A stretch of DNA of 64,000 bases from Polaribacter sp. IC066 (GCF_007997085.1 NZ_VORR01000012.1:33536-97535), one strand, 5' to 3'; shown: positions 42,386 through 51,698, counted from the first letter of the stretch. Made by a program: numbers and translations. Notes: generated from the sequence alone by a model not told the origin.

Positions 42386-42505
42386 ATGCCACTCTATCTG
42401 TTATTCAAAGAGAATTACGGTCGTAGCGTTTCCCCAGCTAAAGCTCGTCGCAAAGAAGAGGGTAATTTTATAGGATTCAAAAAACAAATAGCATACACTT
42501 TTTAA
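42386..42505 (+). other. Short orphan ORF or gene remnant in a 570-nt gap
   Basis: An ATG at 42386 opens 39 codons reading MPLYLLFKENYGRSVSPAKA and on to KKQIAYTF. An overlapping frame from 42382 reads MNATLSVIQRELRS before its stop. The relatively GC-rich codons (GGTCGTAGCGTTTCC) differ from the surroundings, which suggests a remnant of transferred DNA. The rest of 42285-42857 is AT-rich with no gene visible. Confidence 0.25.
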
Positions 42506-42832
42506 GGAATTAGAAAAAGAAAATCATGAAACTAGACTTAAATAATCTTCGATGATTTATCGTTTTTAGCTTGTTATAATTTTTCTTTAACAACCTACAA
42601 AAGCTTTTTTTAGGTTATTTATAGATTAAAGGAGGGGCTTAAAAAAGAACAATAAGTACTTTATTTTTTTTTAGCTACTTTTTGAAAACTATCTATTTGC
42701 GATATTGCTATTTTTTTTCCCAAAAAAAAGGATTTATTGTTTTAAACACGCTTATATTAAAGATATTCATAAAAAAAATAGGTATATATTTTATAATATC
42801 AATTATATATTTTTTTTTACTGTTTAAAGGTT

Positions 42833-42840
42833 TACTTTTG
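42833..42840 (+). promoter_or_regulatory. -7 box of the T9SS protein gene
   Basis: TACTTTTG fits TAnnTTTG, 17 nt before ATG 42858. Confidence 0.55.
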
Positions 42841-42857
42841 AGTGTCTAAAAAAATCT

Positions 42858-43331
42858 ATGAAAAAAATCACACTATTAGCTGTGTTATCTTTTGCTACGC
42901 AATTAATTTACACACAAGAAACCAACCCTGTTTCTGGAGGAAAAGTTACCGGTGTTGGCGGTTCCGTTAGTTATACGGTAGGCCAAACTTTATATACTAC
43001 ATATACAAGCGAAGCAGGCTCTTTACATCAAGGCATCCAACAAAGTTTCGAATTTGTTACGTTAAGCAATCCAGCGTTAACGGCAGTAACCCTCAAAGCG
43101 GTTACCTACCCAAATCCTGCTACAGACTTTATTATCTTGAGTTTAAAAGACGCGAATTTAACCGGTGTAAGCTATGCAATGTATGATCTATTAGGTCGCT
43201 TTGTAAGCAAAGAAACGGTAACACAAACGGAAACAAAAATAGCAATGAAAAATTTACCGATAGGCGTTTACATGCTAAAAGTAAACCAAAACAACCAAGC
43301 ATTAAAAACTTTTAAAATTATAAAAAACTAG
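42858..43331 (+). CDS. Small T9SS-exported protein
   Basis: The 157-residue protein has a signal peptide (ending IYTQ), a short mature part (GGKVTGVGGSVSYTVGQTLY, similar to the segment that precedes sorting domains in other Bacteroidota surface proteins) and a type-A T9SS C-terminal domain: YPNPATDFIILSL, then MYDLLGRFVSKE and LPIGVYMLKV. The CTD directs export across the outer membrane and anchoring. It is followed after 5 nt by the larger exported protein and the pair is one operon. Confidence 0.87.
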   Translation: MKKITLLAVLSFATQLIYTQETNPVSGGKVTGVGGSVSYTVGQTLYTTYTSEAGSLHQGIQQSFEFVTLSNPALTAVTLKAVTYPNPATDFIILSLKDANLTGVSYAMYDLLGRFVSKETVTQTETKIAMKNLPIGVYMLKVNQNNQALKTFKIIKN

Positions 43332-43336
43332 ATTCT

Positions 43337-44809
43337 ATGAAATTCACACACGCAATACGCACTTTTTTGTGCATGACCCTAGTCGCTTTATTACTAACGA
43401 TTAGCAGTTTTGCACAAGCACCAGAAAAGATGAGTTACCAAGCGGTAGTAAGAAATGCAGCTAATGCGCTTTTAACCAATCAGCAGGTAGGGATGCAAAT
43501 AAGTATTTTACAAGGAGCAACAGCAGTCTATGTAGAAACGCATACACCAACCTCTAATACAAACGGGTTGGTAAGTTTAGAAATTGGCTTAGGAACGGTA
43601 GTTTCTGGTTCTTTTACTGAGATAGATTGGACTTCAGGTGCGTACTTTATAAAAACAGAAACCGACCCAATAGGCGGCACTAATTATACGATAACAGGCA
43701 CCAGTCAATTATTAAGTGTGCCGTATGCCTTGTATGCAAAAACAGCAGCCAATGGAATTTCAGGAGCACAAACAACTGCAATTACAGACAACACAACTGC
43801 AATAGGATTGAATACAGCAAAAGACACTAATGTAAGTACGGATTTAACGATTACAGGAACAACAGGAGCTAGAGTACTTGTTTCTTCAGATGGTACAGAC
43901 GCTACCATTCCTGTAGCAACTGCAGCAGTAAGTGGTGTAATGTCAAAAGCTACTTATGATGAACATTTAGTAAACAATAACAAAACTGGAATTACTTCAG
44001 ATCAAACATCTGCCATTACAGCAAACACTACAAAGGTTACTACTCTGGTAGCCACTATAGCAGGATTAGAGTCCAGAATAGCAGCTTTAGAAATACCACC
44101 AACCACAGTTCCAGATCCTCCAATAATAGTAAACGCCACAACGGAAAATGCAAAATCAACTGTATCTTTTACAGCACCAGTTTCCGATGGGGGTTCAGCA
44201 ATAACCGAATATACAGTAACTTCTAATCCAGGTGGTCTTGCTGCAAAAGCAGGTATTAGTCCTATTACAATAACAGGTCTATCCAATGGAACAGCTTATA
44301 CGTTTAGCGTCACAGCAACAAATGCAAAAGGAACCAGTAACCCAAGCTCGGCTTCTAATTCAGTGACGCCTGCAAATCTTGAAGCAAATATAGGAGACTT
44401 AAGAGAGGGCGGTATAGTGTTTTGGGTGGATCCAGAAGATAACACCAAAGGCAAAGTATGTGCGCTTTCAGATGCCCCAACACTACTCAACTGGGATGCT
44501 GCTGTTACATATTGCAACGAGTATACTAATCCAGGCACAGGTGGCTATGAAGGCTGGTACCTTCCAAGCAAGGATGAGCTTCAACTTATGTATGCAAACC
44601 TTCAGCGTTTTGGTTGTACTACAAACACACCAGAAGGCAGGGATAATGATAGTTGTAGTACCAAGAAAGGCGGTTTTATTGATTATTACTACTGGAGTTC
44701 TACAAAGCGCGGTACCACTATGGCGCATACTCTTTATTTCAAGGTTGGTTTTCAGAACTACAGCCTTTTTGCCACCCCACTCCATGCGCGTGCAGTTCGA
44801 GCTTTTTAA
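43337..44809 (+). CDS. Surface protein with Fn3 and DUF1566/Lcl-type domain
   Basis: The 490-residue protein has a signal peptide (LLLTISSFAQ), an N-terminal domain common in Bacteroidota surface proteins (PEKMSYQAVVRNAANALLTN), a Thr/Ala-rich stalk (about 135-255) that may trimerise, one fibronectin type III domain (about 258-345) and a C-terminal DUF1566/Lcl-type domain (GGIVFWVDPEDNTKGKV, then WYLPSKDELQLMY and YYYWSST). The Lcl-type domain is lectin-like and found in adhesins. It could mediate attachment. It starts 5 nt after the T9SS gene and is followed by a terminator at 44962. Confidence 0.83.
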   Translation: MKFTHAIRTFLCMTLVALLLTISSFAQAPEKMSYQAVVRNAANALLTNQQVGMQISILQGATAVYVETHTPTSNTNGLVSLEIGLGTVVSGSFTEIDWTSGAYFIKTETDPIGGTNYTITGTSQLLSVPYALYAKTAANGISGAQTTAITDNTTAIGLNTAKDTNVSTDLTITGTTGARVLVSSDGTDATIPVATAAVSGVMSKATYDEHLVNNNKTGITSDQTSAITANTTKVTTLVATIAGLESRIAALEIPPTTVPDPPIIVNATTENAKSTVSFTAPVSDGGSAITEYTVTSNPGGLAAKAGISPITITGLSNGTAYTFSVTATNAKGTSNPSSASNSVTPANLEANIGDLREGGIVFWVDPEDNTKGKVCALSDAPTLLNWDAAVTYCNEYTNPGTGGYEGWYLPSKDELQLMYANLQRFGCTTNTPEGRDNDSCSTKKGGFIDYYYWSSTKRGTTMAHTLYFKVGFQNYSLFATPLHARAVRAF

Positions 44810-44961
44810 TTATTTAGTTATTTAACAATTTAATTTAGTTTGGCGTAGCGACCGGTTTTTATTTTTTAAAAATGGCATTATACCGAGTTATCTGTATATA
44901 GAGAATCATTTAAAATCCTTTTAGAAATTTTTGTATTGCCTTAAGGCTTTTAATATTTACT

Positions 44962-44995
44962 AAATAAAACCTTGCAAATTTGCGAGGTTTTATTT
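44962..44995. terminator. Terminator between convergent genes
   Basis: AAATAAAACCTTGCAAA and TTTGCGAGGTTTTATTT form a nearly perfect 17-bp stem with T-rich ends on both strands. It lies between the adhesin-like gene and the HD-domain gene. Confidence 0.88.
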
Positions 44996-45110
44996 GTTAA
45001 AAGAATAAGGTGGCGCAGGTAGCATTTAAAAGTAAGGTCTTTTTGCAGTGCCTGTAAGCGGAAATTTGGTTTTCGTATAAACAATAATGAATAATAAAAA
45101 GCCATAAAGC

Positions 45111-45770
45111 CTATTTTATTCCATTCCACTCATCATAAAATTGATTCAGATATATTTCCATAAAATCGTGTCTTTGTGCAGCAATTTTTTTTCCAGTAAC
45201 CGTATTCATTTGTTCCTTTAATAACAATAGTTTTTCATAAAAATGATTAATTGTTGGCGAGTCAGAATTTTTATATTCCTTTTTCGTCATATTCAAATTC
45301 GGAAGCACTTCAGGATCATACAACGCGCTGTTTTTAAATCCGCCATAATTAAAGCAACGTGCAATACCAATAGCTCCAATTGCGTCAAGTCTGTCTGCGT
45401 CTTGTATAACTTCTAGTTCTTTAGAGGTAAATTGTTTTTGGTTTGCATCCAAAGAATTTTTAAAGGAAACATACTTGATAATTTTTACCACATGCAACCC
45501 AGTTTCTTTTGGTACTTTTTGAGCAATTAAAAAATTGGTTGCTTTTTTGGGGCCGATAGTTTCATCACCATTATGAAATTTAGGATCTGCAATATCATGC
45601 AATAAAGCTGCTAAAGAAACGATAAGTACATCCACTTTTTCTTCTTTGGCTATGAGTAAAGCATTTCTAAAAACACGTTCTACATGAAACCAATCATGAC
45701 CACCTTCGGCATTTTTTAATTCTTCTTTTACAAAGGCAATTGTATTCGGAATAATTGTTTCTTGATTCAT
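45111..45770 (-). CDS. HD-domain phosphohydrolase
   Basis: The 219-residue protein shows the HD motif set: H in GGHDWFHVERV, HD in AALLHDIAD (near 54) and a late D in IQDADRLDAIGAIGIARCF. It belongs to the YedJ-like HD family that hydrolyses nucleotides or phosphoesters with a metal. The substrate is not known. It is cotranscribed behind a 79-codon membrane gene, whose stop lies 1 nt before its start codon. Confidence 0.88.
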   Translation of the reverse strand: MNQETIIPNTIAFVKEELKNAEGGHDWFHVERVFRNALLIAKEEKVDVLIVSLAALLHDIADPKFHNGDETIGPKKATNFLIAQKVPKETGLHVVKIIKYVSFKNSLDANQKQFTSKELEVIQDADRLDAIGAIGIARCFNYGGFKNSALYDPEVLPNLNMTKKEYKNSDSPTINHFYEKLLLLKEQMNTVTGKKIAAQRHDFMEIYLNQFYDEWNGIK

Positions 45771-45771
45771 A

Positions 45772-46011
45772 TTATGTTCTAGAGGTAAGTTCTTTTTTTA
45801 TTTTTTTCAGTTCGTACACCATCACAAACAACATCGGAATAAAAAATAAAGGCAAAAAAGTGTGAAAAGACATGCCGTTTTCTACCGTAGAAAAAACGCC
45901 AAAAATAAACATCAAAAGAATTACAACACTTTGAATACTTAAAAACAGTTTTTGGTTTTTAAGCTTTTTTAAAAGCTCTTCTTTTGTGTAGGTAGAAAAT
46001 GTAGATGCCAT
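45772..46011 (-). CDS. Small two-helix membrane protein
   Basis: The 79-residue protein has a charged N-terminus (YTKEELLKKLKNQKLF), two membrane helices (about 24-43 and 50-68) and a Lys-rich C-terminus. It is translationally coupled to the HD hydrolase gene. No known domain is recognised. Confidence 0.65.
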   Translation of the reverse strand: MASTFSTYTKEELLKKLKNQKLFLSIQSVVILLMFIFGVFSTVENGMSFHTFLPLFFIPMLFVMVYELKKIKKELTSRT

Positions 46012-46096
46012 ATTTTTGATTTAATAAGAAAGAATTTTAAAGCAAAACCTTACGAATTCTTTTAGATTATTGGTGTTTAAAAATTTGAATACAACC

Positions 46097-46125
46097 AAAA
46101 AATCCACTAAAAAAGTGGATTTTTA
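46097..46125 (-). terminator. Terminator of the bacilliredoxin gene
   Basis: AAAAAATCCACT pairs with AGTGGATTTTT around an AAAAA loop; on the minus strand the hairpin is followed by T6. Confidence 0.8.
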
Positions 46126-46159
46126 AGTCCTTTTTTTTCAAAGGATGTAAGATAAGGTT

Positions 46160-46570
46160 CTAGCAAAACTCTTCGTAAGCTCCTGCTAAATTCTGCGCAA
46201 TCATTTGTGCAGATCTTCCTTCAATATGATGACGCTCTAACATATGCACTAAATTACCATCTTTAAATAAGGCAATTGCAGGTGATGATGGAGGAAAAGG
46301 AATCATAAATTCTCTCGCTCTTTGCGTAGATTCTTTTTCAACGCCAGCAAATACAGTCGTTAAATTCATTGGTGTTTTATCAGCTTGTAAAGAAGCAATA
46401 GCTCCAGGTCTAGCAGTTCCTGCTGCACAACCACAAACAGAATTTACTACCACTAAAGTTGTACCTTTTTTAGCCATCGCTTTTTGCACGTCTTCACTTG
46501 TAAATAATGCTTCAAAACCAGCGTTCACTAACTCGTCGCGCATTGGTTTTACTAATTCTTCTGGATACAT
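46160..46570 (-). CDS. BrxA/BrxB-family bacilliredoxin
   Basis: The 136-residue thioredoxin-fold protein carries the CGC active site (VNSVCGCAAGTARPG, Cys46 and Cys48) typical of the bacilliredoxin/YphP family. In Firmicutes these remove bacillithiol from oxidised proteins, and several Bacteroidota also make bacillithiol. A promoter box TATCTTTG lies on the minus strand at 46591-46598. The length is normal for the family. Confidence 0.93.
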   Translation of the reverse strand: MYPEELVKPMRDELVNAGFEALFTSEDVQKAMAKKGTTLVVVNSVCGCAAGTARPGAIASLQADKTPMNLTTVFAGVEKESTQRAREFMIPFPPSSPAIALFKDGNLVHMLERHHIEGRSAQMIAQNLAGAYEEFC

Positions 46571-46590
46571 AATTGTTGAATATTTAAATG

Positions 46591-46598
46591 CAAAGATA
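46591..46598 (-). promoter_or_regulatory. -7 box of the bacilliredoxin gene
   Basis: TATCTTTG on the minus strand fits TAnnTTTG, 20 nt before the ATG. Confidence 0.6.
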
Positions 46599-46701
46599 AA
46601 AATAAATTAGGCAAAATTCAAATTGAAAATTAATTCTTGTATTGATAGATATATCAATAAAATTGATGTCATAAAACACCTTTAAAATTAGGATGTTTCT
46701 G

Positions 46702-46709
46702 TATATTTG
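46702..46709 (+). promoter_or_regulatory. -7 box of the TerB/DnaJ gene
   Basis: TATATTTG fits TAnnTTTG, 20 nt before ATG 46730. Confidence 0.55.
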
Positions 46710-46729
46710 ACGTAAAATAGGTATATTTT

Positions 46730-47488
46730 ATGGGTAGTTTTTCTAAATGGCTAGGAGCCGGTTTGGGCTTTACTTTAGGAGGGCCAATTGGCGCAGCGAT
46801 AGGTTTTGCAGTAGGTAGTTTTGTAGACGGATTTGATATAGAAGATTTCACAAAAGAAAGTGGTAATTATCAGAGAAGAGTAACAGGTAGCGGCGGAAAC
46901 GCGAATACGCAATCTGGAGATTTTGAAATGAGCCTGCTTGTTTTGGCTTCTATTGTCATTAAATCTGATGGTAAAGTAGACAAACGTGAACTCGAGTTTG
47001 TACGCGCCCAATTTTTAGGCATGTACGGCAAAGAGCGCGCTAACAGCGCCTTTAAATTATTTAAAGCAATGGTGGGTAAAGATATTTCTGCACGCCAAGT
47101 TTGTATTCAAGTAAGAGGTCACATGCCGCACGCATCTCGTTTACAATTGTTACATTTTTTGTTTGGTGTCGCTAAAGCGGATGAGTTTGTGACTGAAAAA
47201 GAAGTTGATGAAATAAAAAGAATTGCAGGATATTTATACATTAGCACTACTGATTTCGAGTCGATAAAAGCCATGTTTTATGATGTTTCAGACAATGCGT
47301 ATAAAATTTTAGAAATCGAAAAAGAAGCTACGAATGACGAGGTAAAGACTGGTTATAGAAAAATGGTTAAAAAATACCATCCAGATAAATTACAAGATTT
47401 GGGCGAAGAGCATTTAAAAGGAGCTAATGAAAAGTTTCAAAGCATTCAAAATGCATATGAGAAAATAAAAAGCGAAAGAGGACTTTAG
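46730..47488 (+). CDS. TerB and J-domain protein (DjlA-like)
   Basis: The 252-residue protein has an N-terminal Gly-rich hydrophobic segment (GLGFTLGGPIGAAIGFAVGS) that probably inserts in or contacts the membrane, a TerB-like helical domain (about 65-175, ASIVIKSDGKVDKRELEFV) and a C-terminal J domain with the HPD motif (KKYHPDKLQ). The order matches DjlA-type co-chaperones that recruit DnaK to the inner membrane. The start MGSFSKWLGAG is firm. Confidence 0.9.
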   Translation: MGSFSKWLGAGLGFTLGGPIGAAIGFAVGSFVDGFDIEDFTKESGNYQRRVTGSGGNANTQSGDFEMSLLVLASIVIKSDGKVDKRELEFVRAQFLGMYGKERANSAFKLFKAMVGKDISARQVCIQVRGHMPHASRLQLLHFLFGVAKADEFVTEKEVDEIKRIAGYLYISTTDFESIKAMFYDVSDNAYKILEIEKEATNDEVKTGYRKMVKKYHPDKLQDLGEEHLKGANEKFQSIQNAYEKIKSERGL

Positions 47489-47567
47489 AGAAAAGTTTAA
47501 AGTGTCTTACGCGATGTTGAAAGTTAAGCGTATTTGTGAAAGCTAAAAAACTCTTTTTGATGACTTT

Positions 47568-47828
47568 TTATTTCCCATAATGATACCGACAAGAAGCGAT
47601 CATAATTTGTTCATTTTCATATGTATAAACCAATCGATGTTCAGAGGTGATTCTTCTCGACCAATAAGATTGTAAATCGCCTTTTAAAGCTTCGGGCTTT
47701 CCGATGCCTTCAAAAGGAGTTCTCATGCAATTTTTAATAAGTTCATTAATTCGTTTTGCTATTTTCTTATCAACTTTTTGCCAATACAGATAATCGTTCC
47801 AAGAAGAAGAAGACCAGGTTAATTTCAT
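47568..47828 (-). CDS. yoeB: Txe/YoeB-family toxin (mRNA interferase)
   Basis: The 86-residue protein keeps all known YoeB catalytic residues at the same numbering as the E. coli protein: E46 (KPEAL), R65 (EHRLVY), H83 and Y84 (CRYHYGK at the C-terminus). It is a ribosome-dependent mRNA interferase. Its start directly follows the stop of the antitoxin gene, so the two are translationally coupled. No signs of decay are visible. Confidence 0.93.
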   Translation of the reverse strand: MKLTWSSSSWNDYLYWQKVDKKIAKRINELIKNCMRTPFEGIGKPEALKGDLQSYWSRRITSEHRLVYTYENEQIMIASCRYHYGK

Positions 47829-48077
47829 TTATTCAATGATGTCTTTCTGAATTCCTTTACCGGACTCTAATTCTTCAATAGATTTCAATAAAAGATCTCT
47901 ATTTTTTCCTGTTAACAAATACGTTGTCTCCTTAAGAGAATTATATTCGTCTAAAGATATCAAAACAAGGTCTTTACTGTTTTTTCTTTTGATGACAATA
48001 TCGCTCACATCATTCACAACTTTATCAAGCCAATGCTTTAAGTTTGAACGAAAATCGGTGTAATTTACAGTTTCCAT
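47829..48077 (-). CDS. yefM: YefM/Phd-family antitoxin
   Basis: The 82-residue protein has the YefM/Phd N-terminal DNA-binding fold (METVNYTDFRSNLKHWLDKV and a VLISLDEYNSLKET segment) and a C-terminal helix (LKSIEELESGKGIQKDIIE) that neutralises the toxin. It represses its own promoter in related systems. The toxin gene follows with no gap. A -7 box and an inverted repeat lie directly upstream. Confidence 0.92.
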   Translation of the reverse strand: METVNYTDFRSNLKHWLDKVVNDVSDIVIKRKNSKDLVLISLDEYNSLKETTYLLTGKNRDLLLKSIEELESGKGIQKDIIE

Positions 48078-48081
48078 AAAA

Positions 48082-48117
48082 CAAAGATAAGTTAAAAGTA
48101 CCTTTTTACGTACTTTT
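48082..48117 (-). promoter_or_regulatory. Toxin-antitoxin promoter and probable operator
   Basis: On the minus strand a TATCTTTG box (48082-48089) ends 4 nt before the antitoxin ATG. Just upstream lies the inverted repeat AAAAGTAC-N8-GTACTTTT (48094-48117), which overlaps the promoter spacer and is the most likely YefM binding site. Confidence 0.72.
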
Positions 48118-48283
48118 GTTTTTTATTTGTTAAGTGAGTTTACTCCATTAAGGAAAAAACTTTGGGAATTTTTTAAAACCTTAAAATTCTTTATGTTTAA
48201 AACCAAGCAAAGTTTTAAACGTTCAAAAGTTAAAAATTACTAGAAAATTCTTAATTTCGCAACCTTATCAGAAAAGAGACAGA

Positions 48284-51200
48284 ATGAAAGCGAAATTTCC
48301 TGAATATAAAGGACTTGACTTACCAAAAGTAGCAGAAGAAATTCTAGAGTATTGGCAAGAAAATAACATTTTTGAAAAAAGTGTTTCTACAAGAGAAGGT
48401 GCAGAGCCTTATGTTTTTTTTGAAGGACCTCCTTCAGCAAACGGACTTCCAGGAGTTCATCATGTTTTAGCACGTGCTATTAAAGATATTTTTCCGAGAT
48501 ATAAAACCATGAAAGGCTACCAAGTAAAGCGTAAAGCGGGCTGGGATACGCACGGATTGCCAATAGAATTGGGTGTTGAGAAAGAATTAGGAATTACCAA
48601 AGAAGATATTGGTACCGCTAAAATTTCTGTAGAAGATTACAATGCTGCTTGTAGAAAAGCGGTAATGCGTTATACAGGTATTTGGAACGATTTAACAGAG
48701 AAAATGGGCTATTGGGTAGATATGGAAGATCCGTACATTACCTATGAGCCAAAATATATGGAAACTGTTTGGTGGTTGCTAAAAGAGATTTACAATAAAA
48801 AATTAATTTACAAAGGCTATACAATTCAGCCCTATTCGCCAAAAGCAGGTACGGGTTTAAGTTCTCACGAATTAAATCAACCAGGTACTTACCAAGACGT
48901 TACCGATACAACAGTTGTTGCGCAATTTAAAGCGATAGAAAATACCTTGCCAGATTTTTTACAAAATGAAGGCGCAGTTTACTTTCTTGCCTGGACAACC
49001 ACACCTTGGACGTTGCCAAGTAATACAGCACTAACGGTTGGGGCAAAAATTGAGTATGTTTTAGTAGATACTTTCAACCAATATACCTTTGAGCCAACAA
49101 AAGTTGTGTTGGCAAAAAAATTGATTGGAAAACAATTCGGAGGAAAAAATAATTTTCAAGTTGCAGATGCAGCTTCTTTAAAGGAATATAATGCTGGTGA
49201 TAAAAAGATTCCTTTTTACGTTATCAAAGAATTTATAGGTAAAGATTTAGTCGGCATAAAATACGAACAACTTTTAGATTATGTGCTGCCAAATGACAAT
49301 CCACAAGACGCTTTTCGAATAATTACTGGAGATTTTGTAACGACAGAAGACGGAACAGGAATTGTACATACCGCACCTACTTTTGGAGCAGATGACGCCA
49401 TTGTTTGTAAACAAGCAGTTCCGCCAATTCCGCCAATGTTGGTAAAAGACGAGAACGATAATTTAGTTCCGTTAGTTAACTTGCAAGGAAAATTTAGACC
49501 AGAAGTTGCTGAATTTGCTGGCAAATATGTAAAAAACGAATATTATGCTGATGGTGAAGCACCAGAGAAATCTGTAGATGTAGAACTTGCCATCAAATTA
49601 AAAATAGAAAATAAGGCTTTTAAAGTCGAAAAATACAAGCACAGTTATCCTAATTGTTGGCGAACAGACAAACCAATTTTATATTATCCGTTAGATTCTT
49701 GGTTTATCAAAGTAACCGATGTAAAAGATAGAATGCACGAGTTAAACAAAACCATCAACTGGAAACCTGAATCTACAGGAACTGGTCGTTTTGGAAACTG
49801 GTTGGCAAATGCAAACGATTGGAATTTATCGCGTTCCCGTTATTGGGGAATTCCCTTACCAATCTGGAGAACAGAAGACGGTAAAGAAGAAATTTGTATC
49901 GGTTCTGTAAAAGAACTAAAAGAAGAAATGCTACGTGCCGTAGACGTAGGCATCATGAACGAGGATATCTTTGCAAGTTTTGAAATCGGAAATATGTCTG
50001 AAGAAAACTATGCGAAAATAGATTTGCATAAAAACATTGTTGATGAAATTATATTAGTTTCGGCGTCAGGGCAACCCATGAAACGAGAAAATGATTTAAT
50101 TGATGTTTGGTTCGATTCGGGATCTATGCCGTATGCACAATGGCATTATCCGTTTGAAAATAAACAAAAAATTGATGGGAATGAATCTTTTCCTGCAGAT
50201 TTTATTGCAGAAGGTGTAGATCAAACGCGTGGTTGGTTTTATACTTTACACGCAATTGCAACCTTAGTTTTCGATTCTGTTGCCTATAAAAATGTAGTTT
50301 CTAACGGTTTGGTTTTAGATAAAAACGGACATAAAATGTCGAAACGTTTAGGAAATGCAACCGATCCTTTTACAACATTATCAACCTACGGAGCAGATGC
50401 AACACGTTGGTATATGATTGCAAATGCAAATCCTTGGGATAATTTAAAATTCGATTTAGACGGAATAGAAGAGGTTAAACGTAAGTTTTTCGGAACTTTA
50501 TACAACACCTATTCGTTTTTTACTTTATACACCAATATCGATGGTTTTTCTTATGAAGAGGCAGATATACCTTTAGAAGAAAGACCAGAATTAGACCGAT
50601 GGGTTTTATCTGAATTACATACTTTAATCAATAAAGTTGATACATTTTACGCAGCATACGAGCCAACAAGAGCAGCGAGAGCTATATCAGATTTTACACA
50701 AGATTATTTAAGTAACTGGTACGTTCGTTTAAGCAGAAGACGTTTTTGGAAGGGAGATTATCAAACAGATAAAATTTCTGCTTATCAGACTTTATATACC
50801 TGTATGATTACGATTGCGAAATTAGGCTCGCCAATTGCACCCTTTTTTATGGACAGATTGTACCAAGATTTAAATGCTGTAACAGGTAAAGAAACATCAG
50901 AAAGCATTCATTTATCAGATTTTCCTGTTTACAATGCAAGTTTTGTTGATAAAAGCTTGGAGCGTAAAATGGAAAGTGCACAAATTATATCTTCTCTAGT
51001 TTTATCTTTAAGAGCAAAAGAGAAAATTAAAGTGCGTCAGCCACTGCAAAAAATTATGATTCCTGTTGATAATGAGCAACAAAAAGAAGAAATTTTAGCG
51101 GTTGCAAGTTTAATAAAGCACGAGGTAAATATTAAGGAAGTTGAGATTTTAGAGGATGCTTCCGATATTTTAATCAAACAAATTAAACCAAATTTTAAAG

Positions 51201-51694
51201 CTTTAGGTCCGAAGTATGGCAAAGACATGCGATTGATCGCTGCAGAAATTAAGAAGTTTACCAAAGAAGATATTAACAAAATAGAAAAAAACAAAAACAT
51301 TTCTATTGAGGTTAATGGAAAAAATATTATTTTAGATTTTGAAGATGTAGAAATATCATCAAAAGATATAGAAGGTTGGTTAGTTGCAAATGAAGGCGGG
51401 TTAACAGTAGCTTTAGATGTTACTTTAACAGAAGAATTACGAAAAGAAGGCGTTGCCAGAGAATTGGTGAATAGAATTCAGAATGCACGTAAAGACACTG
51501 GTTTAGAAGTTACTGATAAAATTAAGTTAACGGTTTTAAATTTTGAAAACTTACAAAATTCTATCAACGAGAATAAAGAGTACATTATGAGTGAAACATT
51601 AACCAAAGAGTTGGTTTTTGTAGATGTGTTAAGTAATGGTACAGAAATTGAATTTGATACCATTAAAAGTAGAATATTAATAGAAAAAATGTAA
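48284..51694 (+). CDS. ileS: Isoleucyl-tRNA synthetase, eukaryote-like (IleRS2) type
   Basis: The 1136-residue class I synthetase attaches Ile to tRNA. The usual HIGH motif is replaced by GVHH (residues 57-60, in ANGLPGVHHV), a swap of the first and third positions known from some IleRS2 enzymes and linked to very strong mupirocin resistance. KMSKR is at residues 684-688. The editing domain (about 190-400, WTTTPWTLPSNTALTVG) and the IleRS2-like C-terminal region are present. A TAATTTCG box at 48252 precedes it. The DksA-like gene follows 4 nt later. Confidence 0.95.
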   Translation: MKAKFPEYKGLDLPKVAEEILEYWQENNIFEKSVSTREGAEPYVFFEGPPSANGLPGVHHVLARAIKDIFPRYKTMKGYQVKRKAGWDTHGLPIELGVEKELGITKEDIGTAKISVEDYNAACRKAVMRYTGIWNDLTEKMGYWVDMEDPYITYEPKYMETVWWLLKEIYNKKLIYKGYTIQPYSPKAGTGLSSHELNQPGTYQDVTDTTVVAQFKAIENTLPDFLQNEGAVYFLAWTTTPWTLPSNTALTVGAKIEYVLVDTFNQYTFEPTKVVLAKKLIGKQFGGKNNFQVADAASLKEYNAGDKKIPFYVIKEFIGKDLVGIKYEQLLDYVLPNDNPQDAFRIITGDFVTTEDGTGIVHTAPTFGADDAIVCKQAVPPIPPMLVKDENDNLVPLVNLQGKFRPEVAEFAGKYVKNEYYADGEAPEKSVDVELAIKLKIENKAFKVEKYKHSYPNCWRTDKPILYYPLDSWFIKVTDVKDRMHELNKTINWKPESTGTGRFGNWLANANDWNLSRSRYWGIPLPIWRTEDGKEEICIGSVKELKEEMLRAVDVGIMNEDIFASFEIGNMSEENYAKIDLHKNIVDEIILVSASGQPMKRENDLIDVWFDSGSMPYAQWHYPFENKQKIDGNESFPADFIAEGVDQTRGWFYTLHAIATLVFDSVAYKNVVSNGLVLDKNGHKMSKRLGNATDPFTTLSTYGADATRWYMIANANPWDNLKFDLDGIEEVKRKFFGTLYNTYSFFTLYTNIDGFSYEEADIPLEERPELDRWVLSELHTLINKVDTFYAAYEPTRAARAISDFTQDYLSNWYVRLSRRRFWKGDYQTDKISAYQTLYTCMITIAKLGSPIAPFFMDRLYQDLNAVTGKETSESIHLSDFPVYNASFVDKSLERKMESAQIISSLVLSLRAKEKIKVRQPLQKIMIPVDNEQQKEEILAVASLIKHEVNIKEVEILEDASDILIKQIKPNFKALGPKYGKDMRLIAAEIKKFTKEDINKIEKNKNISIEVNGKNIILDFEDVEISSKDIEGWLVANEGGLTVALDVTLTEELRKEGVARELVNRIQNARKDTGLEVTDKIKLTVLNFENLQNSINENKEYIMSETLTKELVFVDVLSNGTEIEFDTIKSRILIEKM

Positions 51695-51698
51695 CATT

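Noticed and set aside
44460..44825. Overlapping ORF inside the Fn3/Lcl-type gene
   Set aside because: It shows frame-shadow composition and no start signal, and it is fully covered by the well-supported gene on the same strand.
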